From: Sulfitobacter sp. OXR-159
Lineage (GTDB): Bacteria; Pseudomonadota; Alphaproteobacteria; Rhodobacterales; Rhodobacteraceae
Assembly: GCF_034377145.1 (NCBI RefSeq)
Contig: NZ_CP139707.1
Location: 186,001 to 250,000 of the forward strand
DNA length: 64,000 nucleotides
Reading direction: 5' to 3'
In this document: piece after piece, positions 44,165 to 53,511 of the stretch
Numbering within the stretch: position 1 is the first letter of the stretch
How the letters are laid out: each line of letters opens with the position of its first letter
The notes under the pieces: model-generated
Told to the model about the DNA's origin: nothing
What the model saw: the letters and a program-made list of their open reading frames with translations, nothing else
The model's database searches: none
Made by a program: the position numbers and the translations under genes

Positions 44165-46171
44165 ATGGCGGTGTTATTGGGTGTGGACACGGGCGGCACC
44201 TATACCGACGCGGTGCTGATCCGCGATGAGACAGAGGTGATCGCCTCGGCCAAAGCGCTGACGACCCGCGTCGATCTGGCTGTTGGCGTGGGCAATGCGG
44301 TCAGCGCGGTGCTGGCGCAGTCCGGCATGGCGGCGGATCAGATCGCCATGGCTTCGCTCTCCACCACGCTGGCGACCAACGCGCTGGTCGAGGGGCAGGG
44401 CGGCCGCGTGGCGCTGATCTATGTCGGGTTTCGCGCTCCTGATCTTGAGGTGCATGGGCTGTCAGAGGCGCTGCGGGGTGACCCTTGCCTGCTGCTGACT
44501 GGTGGGCACGACCATGCGGGGGCCGAGGTTGCACCGCTGGACGAGACAGCCCTAATCGCCTTTTTAGAGACGCATAGGGTCGATGTAAGCGGCTTTGCCG
44601 TGGCCAGCCAATTCGCCACGCGCAATCCGGCACATGAGCAGCGGGTCGCGGAACTGGTGGCAGCGGTCACGGGGCGTCCGGTGTCGGCGTCTCACAATCT
44701 ATCGGCCAAGCTGAACGGGCCTAAGCGGGCGCTGACGGCATTGCTGAACGCGCGGCTGATTGGCATGATCGATCGGCTGATAGGCCGGGCTGAGGATCAA
44801 TTGCGCAGCTTGGGCATCAACGCCCCGATGATGGTGGTGCGCGGCGACGGTGCCTTGATGTCGAGCGCCCAGGCCCGCGAGCGCCCGATCGAGACGATTC
44901 TCAGCGGCCCTGCCGCGTCGCTCGTAGGCGCGCGCTGGTTGACCGGGGCAGAGACGGCGCTGGTGTCGGATATCGGCGGGACGACGACCGATGTAGCGCT
45001 GTTGCGCGACGGACGCCCGGCGATTGATCCGGCGGGTGCGCAGGTTGGCCTTTATCGAACCATGGTCGAGGCGGTGGCGATGCGGACCCATGGCTTGGGC
45101 GGTGACAGCGAAGTGCATTTCACGTCCCAAGGTCTGACCGCGGGCGTGACCCTAGGGCCGAAGCGGCTGCTGCCGATCTCTCTCCTTGCGGTGGAGGCGG
45201 GCGAGGTGGTGCATAGAGCATTGGACGCCCAAATGCGGCGGAGTGTCGTGGGGGAGCATGATGGCCGTTTTGTGCGGGCCGTGCCGGGTCAAGAGGTCGA
45301 AGGTCTGGTCCCGCGCGACTTGGCACTGCTGGAGCGGATCGGCACCGATGTCTGGCCCTTGGGCGACGTGCTGCGGAACCGGGTCGAACAGGGCGCTTTG
45401 AACCGGTTGGTGGCGCGCGGGCTGGTGCAGGTGGCGGGGGTTACGCCCAGTGATGCGAGCCATGTCGCCGGGCATCTTGTCGCATGGGACAGCGCGGCTG
45501 CGCATAAGGCGTTGGCGTTGTTCGGACGCAAGCGCGGCGGCTCGGGCCTGCGGTTCTGCCCCGAGCCCGAGAGCCTTGCCAAAATCATCATCGACCAGCT
45601 GACCGATCAGACCGCTTTGGCCCTGTTAGAGACCGCTTTTGCCGAAGAATCCCCCGCCTTTGACCTGCCGCCCGAGACCTTGGCACGGCATGCTTTGATG
45701 CAGCGTGGCCTGTCGGGGCATCGCGGCGTGCTGCGGATTGATGCGGGTCTGAACTTGCCTGTCGTGGGCTTGGGCGCTTCGGCGGCGACCTACTACCCGG
45801 CGGTAGGAAAGAGACTGGGGAGCGAGATGATCCTGCCTAGCCACGCCCATGTCGCCAATGCCATCGGTGCGGTGGTGGGGCGGGTGATCATGCGTGAAAG
45901 CGGCACTGTCACCGTCCCGCACGAAGGGGTGTTTCGCGTTCATCTGGCCAATGGCCCACAGGATTTCCCGGATGCCGAACGCGCTTTGGCCGAAGCAGAG
46001 ACTGCTTTGACCGAAACCGCCCGCGCGCGGGCCCACTCAGCCGGGGCCGCACAGATCGAGTGCCACGTGACGCGCGATATTCGTATGGCCGAGATTGAGG
46101 GGCGGGAGGTGTTTGTCGAGGCCGCGCTTACCGTCGAAGCCTCGGGGCGGCCGCGCGTGGCGGCGGGCTGA
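44165..46171 (+). CDS. Hydantoinase/oxoprolinase family protein (HyuA)
   Basis: This 668-residue protein of the ATP-dependent hydantoinase A / 5-oxoprolinase N-terminal family begins LGVDTGGTYTDAVLI, the sugar-kinase-like phosphate loop. LVSDIGGTTTDVALLRDGRP follows in the middle (second phosphate site). Relatives hydrolyse N-methylhydantoin, 5-oxoproline or condense acetone, normally with a HyuB partner. No HyuB gene adjoins, so substrate and partner are unknown. ATG at 44165 with AGGAGG nine bases upstream; it follows queG by 11 bp. Confidence 0.85.
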   Translation: MAVLLGVDTGGTYTDAVLIRDETEVIASAKALTTRVDLAVGVGNAVSAVLAQSGMAADQIAMASLSTTLATNALVEGQGGRVALIYVGFRAPDLEVHGLSEALRGDPCLLLTGGHDHAGAEVAPLDETALIAFLETHRVDVSGFAVASQFATRNPAHEQRVAELVAAVTGRPVSASHNLSAKLNGPKRALTALLNARLIGMIDRLIGRAEDQLRSLGINAPMMVVRGDGALMSSAQARERPIETILSGPAASLVGARWLTGAETALVSDIGGTTTDVALLRDGRPAIDPAGAQVGLYRTMVEAVAMRTHGLGGDSEVHFTSQGLTAGVTLGPKRLLPISLLAVEAGEVVHRALDAQMRRSVVGEHDGRFVRAVPGQEVEGLVPRDLALLERIGTDVWPLGDVLRNRVEQGALNRLVARGLVQVAGVTPSDASHVAGHLVAWDSAAAHKALALFGRKRGGSGLRFCPEPESLAKIIIDQLTDQTALALLETAFAEESPAFDLPPETLARHALMQRGLSGHRGVLRIDAGLNLPVVGLGASAATYYPAVGKRLGSEMILPSHAHVANAIGAVVGRVIMRESGTVTVPHEGVFRVHLANGPQDFPDAERALAEAETALTETARARAHSAGAAQIECHVTRDIRMAEIEGREVFVEAALTVEASGRPRVAAG

Positions 46172-46192
46172 CCCCCGGCGCGGTGCCGGGGG
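46172..46192. terminator. Hairpin between convergent hyuA and msrA
   Basis: CCCCCGGC (46172-46179) pairs with GCCGGGGG (46185-46192), a perfect eight-pair stem right after the hydantoinase stop and nine bases past the msrA stop on the other strand. It can serve both directions. There is no T run. Confidence 0.55.
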
Positions 46193-46200
46193 CAGCATCG

Positions 46201-46710
46201 TTACTCAGCCGCTGCGCGTTTGGGCAGTACCCAATCGGCGCGCGGGAAATGGCAGGTGTAGCCATTGGGCAGACGTTCCAGATAGTCCTGATGCTCTGGC
46301 TCTGCCTCCCAGAAATCGCCAACGGGTTCGATCTCGGTCACGACTTTGCCCGGCCACAGGCCAGAAGCTTCGACATCGGCGATGGTATCTTCGGCGACCG
46401 CTTTTTGTTCATCGTCGACATAGTAGATCGCGGAACGGTAGCTCATCCCACGGTCATTGCCCTGACGGTTCATCGTGGTGGGGTCGTGGATCTGAAAGAA
46501 AAACTCCAGCAACTCGCGGTAGGAGGTCTTCTCGGGGTCGAAGTTGATCTCGATCCCTTCGGCATGGGTGCCATGGTTGCGGTAGGTCGCATTGGGCACG
46601 TCGCCGCCGGTATAGCCGACGCGGGTCGAGACCACACCGGGGCGGCGGCGGATCAGATCTTGCATCCCCCAGAAACAGCCACCGGCCAATACTGCGCGTT
46701 CGGTTGTCAT
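46201..46710 (-). CDS. msrA: Peptide methionine-S-sulfoxide reductase MsrA
   Basis: MsrA reduces the S-epimer of methionine sulfoxide in proteins. The 169-residue protein has the catalytic motif [10 protein letters not shown] (Cys about residue 12), [26 protein letters not shown] (read in parts) and YCNxx-equivalent region NYRSAIYY (here [12 protein letters not shown]). No C-terminal resolving Cys pair is present, so recycling may use a different route. It is coupled to msrB by an ATGA overlap, giving a two-gene repair operon. Confidence 0.95.
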   Translation of the reverse strand: MTTERAVLAGGCFWGMQDLIRRRPGVVSTRVGYTGGDVPNATYRNHGTHAEGIEINFDPEKTSYRELLEFFFQIHDPTTMNRQGNDRGMSYRSAIYYVDDEQKAVAEDTIADVEASGLWPGKVVTEIEPVGDFWEAEPEHQDYLERLPNGYTCHFPRADWVLPKRAAAE

Positions 46711-47156
46711 GTCACATTCTCCACTTGGTTGAGATACTCGCCATAGCCTTCGGCCTCCATGTCGTCACGGTGCACGAAGCGCAAAGAGGCGGAGTTGATG
46801 CAATAGCGCAGCCCACCGCGATCCGGTGGGCCGTCGGGAAAGACGTGACCAAGGTGGCTGTCGCCGTGCTTGCTGCGCACCTCGGTGCGGACCATGCCGA
46901 GCGAGGCGTCTTCCAACTCTTCGACATAGGCTGGCACAATCGGTTTGGTAAAGCTGGGCCAGCCACAGCCGCTTTCGTATTTGTCACCGCTGGCGAACAA
47001 AGGCTCGCCCGAGACGATGTCAACGTAGATGCCCGGCTCTTTGTTGTTCAGGTATTTGCCGGTGCCGGGGCGTTCGGTGCCGCTGCGTTGCGTGACGTGG
47101 AACTCTTCGGGGCTCAGCGCATCAATCGCGGCGTTGGTTTTTTCGTAGCGGGGCAT
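46707..47156 (-). CDS. msrB: Peptide methionine-R-sulfoxide reductase MsrB, zinc-free type
   Basis: MsrB reduces the R-epimer of methionine sulfoxide. The 149-residue protein shows [20 protein letters not shown] and the catalytic Cys in [11 protein letters not shown]. The two CxxC zinc sites of zinc-type MsrB are missing: the places read [11 protein letters not shown] and [10 protein letters not shown]. This makes it the zinc-free form. The ATG at 47156 is preceded by GGAGGACGCC; an ATG four codons earlier overlaps the ribosome site. Overlaps msrA by 4 bp. Confidence 0.94.
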   Translation of the reverse strand: MPRYEKTNAAIDALSPEEFHVTQRSGTERPGTGKYLNNKEPGIYVDIVSGEPLFASGDKYESGCGWPSFTKPIVPAYVEELEDASLGMVRTEVRSKHGDSHLGHVFPDGPPDRGGLRYCINSASLRFVHRDDMEAEGYGEYLNQVENVT

Positions 47157-47235
47157 GGCGTCCTCCATTCATGGGCTTGGCCTATTAGATGGGGTGTGGC
47201 GGTGAAATTCAAAGGGTTTGCGGCTCACACTGGCG

Positions 47236-48105
47236 TTACGCCTTGCGTTGCCGCGAGATCTGCACGGCAAGGATGCCGCCTGCGATGATGGCGACGCCAA
47301 GGATGTCGCGCGGACCCAGCGTTTCGCCCAGCAGCAGGGCCGCGATGGCCACGCCGAAGAACGGGTTGAGAAAGTGGAAGGTCGCCGCCCGCGTGGCGCC
47401 GATGCGGTTGACCAGCCAGAACCAGACCACGGTGGCGGCAAGGCCGGGGACAAGGCAGGTATAGGCGAAGGCGAGCGTCAGGCGCAGGCTGGGGTCGATG
47501 CGGGGTGTCTCAAACAGCAGGGTGGCGATGGAGAGGGCCACGCAGCCGACAAGCATTTGCAAGCCCACCACCATGAGAAAGTTGCCGCCGGATGTCGCGC
47601 CGCGCACAAGCAGGGTGGCCGCGGTGAGGGCCACCACGCCGATGGCGCAGAGGATGAGACCATAGAGGTCGACTTGCCCGCCGAGGCGCGCGCCCATGAT
47701 GATGGCGACGCCGATGACACCGGCAAACAGTCCCGCAATGCCCAAGGGGCGCAGCTTTTCTCCCAGGAACGCCCACGCGGCGAAACCCACGAGCAGCGGC
47801 ATGGTGGAAGCGATGATCGCGGCAAGGGACGCCTCGATGGTCTGCATGGCGATGAAGTTAAGCCCAAGGTAAACCGCGTTTTGTAGCACGCCGAAGATGA
47901 TCGTCGCGCGCCATTGCGCGGGGGTGAGCCGCCAGCTTTGGCCTAAGGCCAGCGCGATGCCGACGCCGATCAGGCCGGAAATCAGGTAGCGCAGAGAGAG
48001 AGCCAGTAGGGGCGAGGCATCCATCACGATGATACGGGCAGAGGTGAAGGCCGAGGACCACATCACGGCAAAGGCCAGTCCCATGAGAATTGCGCGGATG
48101 TCCAT
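47236..48105 (-). CDS. DMT-family transporter (EamA domains)
   Basis: This 289-residue membrane protein has about ten helices in two EamA repeats (LMGLAFAVMWSSAFTSARII at the start, FHFLNPFFGVAIAALLLGE near the end). It is not closely alike to the other EamA protein of this window at 11433-12371. The substrate is unknown. It is 79 bases upstream of msrB on the same strand; co-transcription is possible. The C-terminus is basic (SRQRKA). Confidence 0.85.
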   Translation of the reverse strand: MDIRAILMGLAFAVMWSSAFTSARIIVMDASPLLALSLRYLISGLIGVGIALALGQSWRLTPAQWRATIIFGVLQNAVYLGLNFIAMQTIEASLAAIIASTMPLLVGFAAWAFLGEKLRPLGIAGLFAGVIGVAIIMGARLGGQVDLYGLILCAIGVVALTAATLLVRGATSGGNFLMVVGLQMLVGCVALSIATLLFETPRIDPSLRLTLAFAYTCLVPGLAATVVWFWLVNRIGATRAATFHFLNPFFGVAIAALLLGETLGPRDILGVAIIAGGILAVQISRQRKA

Positions 48106-48184
48106 GAAATGCCCCCTGTGCTGAACTTGCTAAGCAATGGCGGGTTTGAAGGGGGAGGGCAAGGTGCGGAAACGGGGGAGTTCG

Positions 48185-48353
48185 CCACCCCGCTCGGAAT
48201 CAAGCCGCAGGCACCGGGCCATCGCCTGCCCGCCCGTCACGCCAGAGGCGTGCCGTGGTAGTTTGGGCGCACCGCTGGTGCGACCGGGTAGGCGTTTTGT
48301 TGAGGTTAGGCGCAAAATTGAGAGCGCACATCACGGCTGAGCCATAAAGTGGC
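48185..48353 (-). repeat. Dispersed intergenic repeat, copy B
   Basis: This is the second copy of the element at 40750-40873, in reverse orientation and 169 bases long. The near-identical block is 48185-48232; GCCATAAAGTGGC at 48341-48353 matches the other end. The differing middle contains small hairpins (CACGCC-AGA-GGCGTG and CGCACC-GCT-GGTGCG). It fills most of the 354-base gap between the EamA and HU genes, in which I see no gene. Confidence 0.85.
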
Positions 48354-48408
48354 AACGTCAGAAGTTTGGATCGCCGACCCGCGGGCAGGTGATGGCCCTC
48401 AAGGCCAA

Positions 48409-48438
48409 CAAAAAAGGGCCGCCCGAAGACGACCCTTT
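48409..48438 (-). terminator. Rho-independent terminator of the HU gene
   Basis: On the minus strand GGGTCGTC-TTCG-GGCGGCCC forms an eight-pair stem (two G-U) with a TTCG loop, followed by six T. It lies about 25 bases past the HU stop. Confidence 0.9.
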
Positions 48439-48459
48439 CGCAAACATTCAGCCCAAGGC

Positions 48460-48747
48460 TTACTCGTTCACGCTGTCCTTCAGTGCCTTCGCGATGGTCA
48501 TCTTGACCACTTTGTCGGCGTCTTTCTTGAACTGTTCGCCGGTGGCGGGGTTGCGGACCATCCGCTCGGGGCGCTCACGGCAATAGATTTTGCCAACGCC
48601 TGGCAGGGTCACGGCACCGCCGGCGGACACTTCACGGGTGATCAGGTTGCAAACGGCGTCGAGCGCTGCGCCTGCGGATTTCTTGTCGGTGTCCATCTCT
48701 TCTGCCAGAGCAGCGACGAGCTGGGTCTTGGTCATCGGTTTTGCCAT
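48460..48747 (-). CDS. HU-family DNA-binding protein
   Basis: This 95-residue nucleoid protein begins MAKPMTKTQLVAALAEEMD. The helical dimer part is followed by the beta arm with the conserved RNPATGEQFKK and the C-terminal helix (VVKMTIAKALKDSV). The beta-arm sequence KIYCRERPERMVRNP is somewhat divergent from classic HU (a Cys and Tyr in place of Phe/Thr), so it may be a lineage-specific HU paralogue. The start at 48747 follows AGGAGAATAA. It has its own terminator. Confidence 0.9.
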   Translation of the reverse strand: MAKPMTKTQLVAALAEEMDTDKKSAGAALDAVCNLITREVSAGGAVTLPGVGKIYCRERPERMVRNPATGEQFKKDADKVVKMTIAKALKDSVNE

Positions 48748-48874
48748 TTTATTCTCCTTAGACTGCCCGCTTTTTAGGGCCTCATGGCCGGAATGTAACG
48801 GTATGTTGTGGGATAACACAACGAATTGTGGCGCTATAAACGCGAAAACATGCGAATTTCCGCTGTTTTCCGCC

Positions 48875-50338
48875 CTATAGGAACGCCGTTTCGTCGAAGG
48901 ATCGAAGTTTCCGGCTGTGGATCCGCTCCAATGGCATGCGGCGCAGCAGTTCCATGGCGCGAATGCCGATCATCAGATGGCGCGCGACTTGAGTCTTGTA
49001 GAAGTCCGAGGCCATGCCGGGCAGTTTCAACTCCCCATGCAGCGGTTTGTCCGACACACACAGCAGCGTGCCATAGGGCACCCGGAAGCGGTAGCCGTTG
49101 GCGGCGATGGTGGCACTTTCCATATCCAGCGCCACGGCGCGGGATTGGCTCAGCCGCTGCACCGGGCCAGATTGGTCGCGCAATTCCCAGTTGCGGTTGT
49201 CGATGGTAGCGACGGTGCCGGTGCGCATGATGCGTTTAAGCTCATAGCCCTCCAATTGCGTGACCTGCGCCACCGACTGCTCCAACGCGATCTGGATCTC
49301 GGCCAACGCCGGGATCGGCACCCAGACGGGCAGATCGTCATCCAGAACGTGATCCTCGCGCAGGTAGCCATGCGCCAGCACGAAGTCGCCTAGAGCCTGC
49401 GTATTGCGCAGCCCGGCACAGTGGCCGACCATCAGCCAAGCATGGGGGCGCAGCACGGCGATGTGGTCCGTCGCCGTTTTAGCGTTGGACGGGCCGACGC
49501 CGATATTGACCAGCGTGATGCCCGAACCGTCGGCGCGTTTCAGGTGATAGGTCGGCATCTGCGGGGTCTTCAGCGTTTCGGCCAAGGGGGCATCGGGATC
49601 GGTGATCTCGGCATTGCCGGTCGAGACAAAGGCGGTATAGCCGCTCTCGGGGTCGCGCAGCATCTCGCGGGCGTATTGCTCAAACTCGGTCACATAGAAC
49701 TGGTAGTTCGTAAACAGCACATGTGTCTGGAAATGCTCGGGATCCGTGGCCGTGTAATGCGCCAGCCGGGCGAGGGAGTAATCGACGCGCTGCGCGGTAA
49801 AGGGCGCGAGCGGGCGCACGTCGTCCTCAGGCACGTAGGTCCCGTTGACGATATCATCATTGGTGGTCGACAGGTCCGGCACGTCAAAGACATCGCGCAG
49901 GGTGAAATCGGCGGCCCCTTCTTGGGGCACGTTCAGCGCATTATCACCCGACATGGCGAAATGTACCGGAATCGGTGTGGTCGACGGGCCAACGATCACT
50001 GGCTGGTCGTGATTTTCAATCAGCAGGCCGATCTGCTGGATCAGATAGTTCCGAAACAGGTCAGGCCGGGTGATCGTCGCGGCGAAGGTGCCGGGAGAGG
50101 AGACATGTCCGAAAGACAGCCGCGTATCGACATGGGCGTAAGACGAGGTGCGAAACCGCAGTTCGGGATAAAAGGCACGCACGCGGGCATCGGGGGCCGA
50201 AGTCTCCATCGCCTTGGCAAAGGCATCATGCAGGAAGGTCGTGGCCTGCTGATAGAGTTCGGTCAGGCGGTCCACGGCAGCTGTCGCATCGCGGAAGCTT
50301 TCCGGGTTCGGGGTGTCCGGGGTCAGGATCGTTGTCAT
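48875..50338 (-). CDS. amn: AMP nucleosidase
   Basis: Amn splits AMP into adenine and ribose 5-phosphate. The 487-residue length matches the E. coli enzyme (484). It has an N-terminal AMN domain and a C-terminal nucleoside-phosphorylase-like domain with NIGVGPSNAKTATDHIAVL, HAWLMVGHCAGLR and ALDMESATIAANGYRFRVPYGTLLCVSDKPLHGE (read in parts; the Glu of DMES binds ribose). It begins inside the stop of the adenine deaminase gene (ATGA), so the two enzymes are made together. Confidence 0.95.
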   Translation of the reverse strand: MTTILTPDTPNPESFRDATAAVDRLTELYQQATTFLHDAFAKAMETSAPDARVRAFYPELRFRTSSYAHVDTRLSFGHVSSPGTFAATITRPDLFRNYLIQQIGLLIENHDQPVIVGPSTTPIPVHFAMSGDNALNVPQEGAADFTLRDVFDVPDLSTTNDDIVNGTYVPEDDVRPLAPFTAQRVDYSLARLAHYTATDPEHFQTHVLFTNYQFYVTEFEQYAREMLRDPESGYTAFVSTGNAEITDPDAPLAETLKTPQMPTYHLKRADGSGITLVNIGVGPSNAKTATDHIAVLRPHAWLMVGHCAGLRNTQALGDFVLAHGYLREDHVLDDDLPVWVPIPALAEIQIALEQSVAQVTQLEGYELKRIMRTGTVATIDNRNWELRDQSGPVQRLSQSRAVALDMESATIAANGYRFRVPYGTLLCVSDKPLHGELKLPGMASDFYKTQVARHLMIGIRAMELLRRMPLERIHSRKLRSFDETAFL

Positions 50339-52152
50339 GTTTGCGGCTCTAACAATGGGATGATTTCAAATTTCTGCACATCGACCAGCCCAAGGTCCGA
50401 GATCCGCAACTCCGGGATCACCACAAGGGCCAAAAGAGAATGCTGCATATAGGCGTTGTTCAGCTTGCAGCCACAGTCGATCATCGCCTGCACAAGGGCT
50501 TCGGCATCGGCGGCGACTTCAGCGGCGGGGCGGTCAGACATCAACCCGGCGATGGGCAGGGCGACAAGCGCCAGTTCCTCGCCCTCGCGGAAGATCGTGA
50601 TGCCCCCGCCGACTTCGCGCAGCCGGTTGGCGGCCAGCGCCATCTGCTCGGCATCGGTGCCCACGACAATCATGTGGTGGCTGTCATGCGCCACGGTCGA
50701 GGCCATGGCCATGCGCCCCTCATAGCCGAATCCCGAGACGAAAGCGTTGGTCACCGTCCCGGTGGCGCGGTGGCGTTCGACCAGTGCGATCTGGCAAACC
50801 TCGCCAGTGCCCTGCACGCGGCCTTCGGTCACGGGCAGTTCAAACTTCAGCGCGCGTGTGGGCGCTTGGTTTTCGACCACGCCGATGACATTGGCGGTGA
50901 CGGCGTTCGCGCCTTCGGGGGCAGCGATGTCGAAGTCATCGGCGCTCAGGTTTCGGGCCATGTTTACGGTCTGGCGAGCATTGTTAGGCCAGTCGAAATG
51001 CGGGCAATCGACAAGGCATTTGCCATCTTCCGCGACCACCTCGCCACGCGCGATCACCGCCTCTACCGGGAAGCTCGCAAGGTCCGATGTCAGGATCACA
51101 TCAGCTCGGCGGCCGGGTGTGAGTGAGCCGATCTCCCGCTCCAACCCGAAATGCGTCGCGGTGTTGATCGTCGCCATTTGCAAGGCAATCAACGGATCGC
51201 AGCCGCAGTCGATGGCATGACGCACCACCCGGTTCATATGCCCTTCGTTGGTGATGGTACCCGAGTGGCTGTCATCGGTGCACAGGATCATGTTGCGCGG
51301 ATCGAGCCCCTTTTCGGTGATCGCGGTGATCTGCGTCTTCACGTCATACCACGCCGAACCGAGCCGGATCATCGACCGCATGCCCTGCCGCATCCGCGCC
51401 ACGGCGTCGGCTTCGCAGGTGCCCTCATGGTCATCCGCCGGACCGCCCGCCACATAGGCAGCAAAGGCGGGGCCGAGGTCGGGGGAGGCATAATGCCCGC
51501 CCACGGTCTTGTCCGCGCGTTGCGTCGCTGCAATCTCGGCCAGCATTTGCGGGTCGGCATTGCTGACACCGGGGAAGTTCATCATTTCGCCCAAGCCCAC
51601 GATGCCGGGCCATGCCATTGCCTCGGCCACATCTTCGGCGGTGATCTCAAAACCCGTGGTTTCCAGTCCCGGGGCCGAAGGCGCGCAGGAGGGCATTTGC
51701 GTGAAGATGTTAATCGGCTGCATCAGCGCTTCGTCATGCATCATGCGCACGCCGTTCAGCCCCAGCACATTGGCGATCTCATGCGGGTCGGTGAAGGCCG
51801 ATGTCGTGCCATGCGGGATCACGGCGCGGGCGAACTCCGCCGGGGTGAGCATGGTCGATTCAATATGCATATGCCCGTCGCAAAGACCGGGGACCATATA
51901 GCGGCCATTGGCCTCGATAATGCGGGTATCATCGCCGCGGCAGTGGCTGGCATCCGGCCCGACAAAGGCGATGCGCCCGGCGGCAATGGCGATGTCGTGA
52001 TCGGGCAGGCATTCGCGGGTGTGCACATTCACCCAAATGCCGCCGGTGATGATCGTATCGGCCGCGCGCCGCCCGGCGGCGACCTCGACCAATTGTGCGG
52101 CCACATCGGGCCAAGTGGGGAACGTTTTATCTGTCATGTCCAAAGGTGCCAT
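50335..52152 (-). CDS. ade: Adenine deaminase
   Basis: Ade converts adenine to hypoxanthine and ammonia. The 605-residue amidohydrolase has the metal motif GLCDGHMHIES, GHYASPDLG, LCTDDSHSGTITNEGHMN and the C-terminal VAHDSHHMIVVGTD, ending CKLNNAYMQHSLLALVVIPELRISDLGLVD (read in parts), all typical of the AdeC type. Start 52152 or the internal ATG at 52137 (MTDKTF) are both possible. With amn it forms a route AMP to adenine to hypoxanthine. Confidence 0.95.
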   Translation of the reverse strand: MAPLDMTDKTFPTWPDVAAQLVEVAAGRRAADTIITGGIWVNVHTRECLPDHDIAIAAGRIAFVGPDASHCRGDDTRIIEANGRYMVPGLCDGHMHIESTMLTPAEFARAVIPHGTTSAFTDPHEIANVLGLNGVRMMHDEALMQPINIFTQMPSCAPSAPGLETTGFEITAEDVAEAMAWPGIVGLGEMMNFPGVSNADPQMLAEIAATQRADKTVGGHYASPDLGPAFAAYVAGGPADDHEGTCEADAVARMRQGMRSMIRLGSAWYDVKTQITAITEKGLDPRNMILCTDDSHSGTITNEGHMNRVVRHAIDCGCDPLIALQMATINTATHFGLEREIGSLTPGRRADVILTSDLASFPVEAVIARGEVVAEDGKCLVDCPHFDWPNNARQTVNMARNLSADDFDIAAPEGANAVTANVIGVVENQAPTRALKFELPVTEGRVQGTGEVCQIALVERHRATGTVTNAFVSGFGYEGRMAMASTVAHDSHHMIVVGTDAEQMALAANRLREVGGGITIFREGEELALVALPIAGLMSDRPAAEVAADAEALVQAMIDCGCKLNNAYMQHSLLALVVIPELRISDLGLVDVQKFEIIPLLEPQT

Positions 52153-52260
52153 AGGGCCGGGGGAGGTTCAAGCGGGCCCGCGATATGAAAGGGCGCGGGA
52201 TGTTGCCAGAACGCGCCGCTTGCGGCTAACTGGGGCCCAAGGCATTTACGGAACCATCTG

Positions 52261-53505
52261 ATGAATTTTCTCTTTGTGCACCAGAATATGCCCGGCCAAT
52301 ACCGGGAGTTGGTGCAATGGCTGGCGCAGGCGGGCGGGCATCGGATTTATTTTCTGACCCAGCGTCAGAACGCCCCAAATCTGCCCGGCGTAGAAACCCG
52401 GGTCTACCGCCCTCACCACCGGGCCGACGACAAAGCCTATGGGCTCTCGCGCGTTTGGGAAGAAGCCTCGGGCAATGGTTTCGGGGCCGTCAACGCGGCC
52501 CGGCAGATCGAAACGCAAGAGGGCTTTCGCCCCGACATCATCATCGGCCACGTCGGTTGGGGGGAGTTAAGCTTTTTCAAAGAGCTTTGGCCCGATGTGC
52601 CGATCATCGGCTATTTCGAGTATTATTATAACATGACCGGTGGGATGGTCGGCTTTGATCCAGCCGAGAAAATTTCGACCCATGCGCCTTATCTTAACCA
52701 TGCGCGCAATATCGTGCCGCTGGCCAATATCGAAACCGTCGATCTAGGCCACTGTCCGACCCATTGGCAACGTGACCGTTTTCCCGAAAGCTTTCACCGC
52801 AAGCTCTACGTCTGCCACGATGGCATCCGCACCGATCAACTATTGCCCGACCCGGATGTCAGCCTGCGGTTGGGGCGTCTGGCAGAGCCCGTCACGCGCG
52901 AGGATGAGATCATCACCTATGTCGCGCGCAATCTGGAAAAGACGCGGGGCTTTCACACGATGATGCGCGCTTTGCCGCGTATCTTGGCCGAGCGGCCCTC
53001 TGCGCGGGTGGTGATCGTCGGCGGCAATGAGGTGTCCTACGGCAAGCAAAGCGACCATCCCGGCGGGTTGCGCGGAGAGATGGCGGCAGAACTGCAGGGC
53101 AAGGTCGATTGGGAGCGGGTGCATTTCGTCGGCAAAGTGCCATACCCCGATTTCAAGAAGCTTGTGCAGATCAGCCGCTGTCACATCTATCTGACGATGC
53201 CCTTTGTGCTGTCTTGGTCCCTGCTCGAAGCCATGTCGATGCAGGCCACGATCGTGGCCTCTGATGTGGCCCCGGTGCGCGAGGCGGTGAGCCATGGCAA
53301 GACCGGGCTGCTGGTGGATTTCTTTGACCCCGATGCGTTGGCGGCGCAGGTGGTGGAGGTGCTTGCCAATCCGCAGGACCACGCACATCTCGGCCCGGCG
53401 GCGCGGGCGCATGTGATTGAGAATTACGATTTCCTTACCCGCTGCCTGCCCGAACACCTCGCGCGGATCAACGCATTGGTGCCCGACAGCAAACGGATCA
53501 GCTAG
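52261..53505 (+). CDS. Glycosyltransferase, family 4 type
   Basis: This 414-residue GT-B enzyme has an N-terminal domain with FLFVHQNMPGQYRELVQWLA and PDIIIGHVGWGE. The C-terminal nucleotide-sugar domain shows DEIITYVARNLEKTRGFHTMMRAL, VVIVGGNEVSYG, HFVGKVPYPDFKKLVQIS and the donor-binding LLEAMSMQATIVASDVAPVRE. Donor and acceptor sugars are unknown. It opens the polysaccharide region and is convergent with the Wza-like gene (six bases between stops). Divergent from ade upstream. Confidence 0.85.
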   Translation: MNFLFVHQNMPGQYRELVQWLAQAGGHRIYFLTQRQNAPNLPGVETRVYRPHHRADDKAYGLSRVWEEASGNGFGAVNAARQIETQEGFRPDIIIGHVGWGELSFFKELWPDVPIIGYFEYYYNMTGGMVGFDPAEKISTHAPYLNHARNIVPLANIETVDLGHCPTHWQRDRFPESFHRKLYVCHDGIRTDQLLPDPDVSLRLGRLAEPVTREDEIITYVARNLEKTRGFHTMMRALPRILAERPSARVVIVGGNEVSYGKQSDHPGGLRGEMAAELQGKVDWERVHFVGKVPYPDFKKLVQISRCHIYLTMPFVLSWSLLEAMSMQATIVASDVAPVREAVSHGKTGLLVDFFDPDALAAQVVEVLANPQDHAHLGPAARAHVIENYDFLTRCLPEHLARINALVPDSKRIS

Positions 53506-53511
53506 CGGGGA

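Noticed and set aside
48106..48459. Small proteins in the gap between the EamA and HU genes
   Set aside because: The frames coincide with the dispersed repeat and the HU terminator, and the same short peptide appears from the repeat at 40.8 kb.
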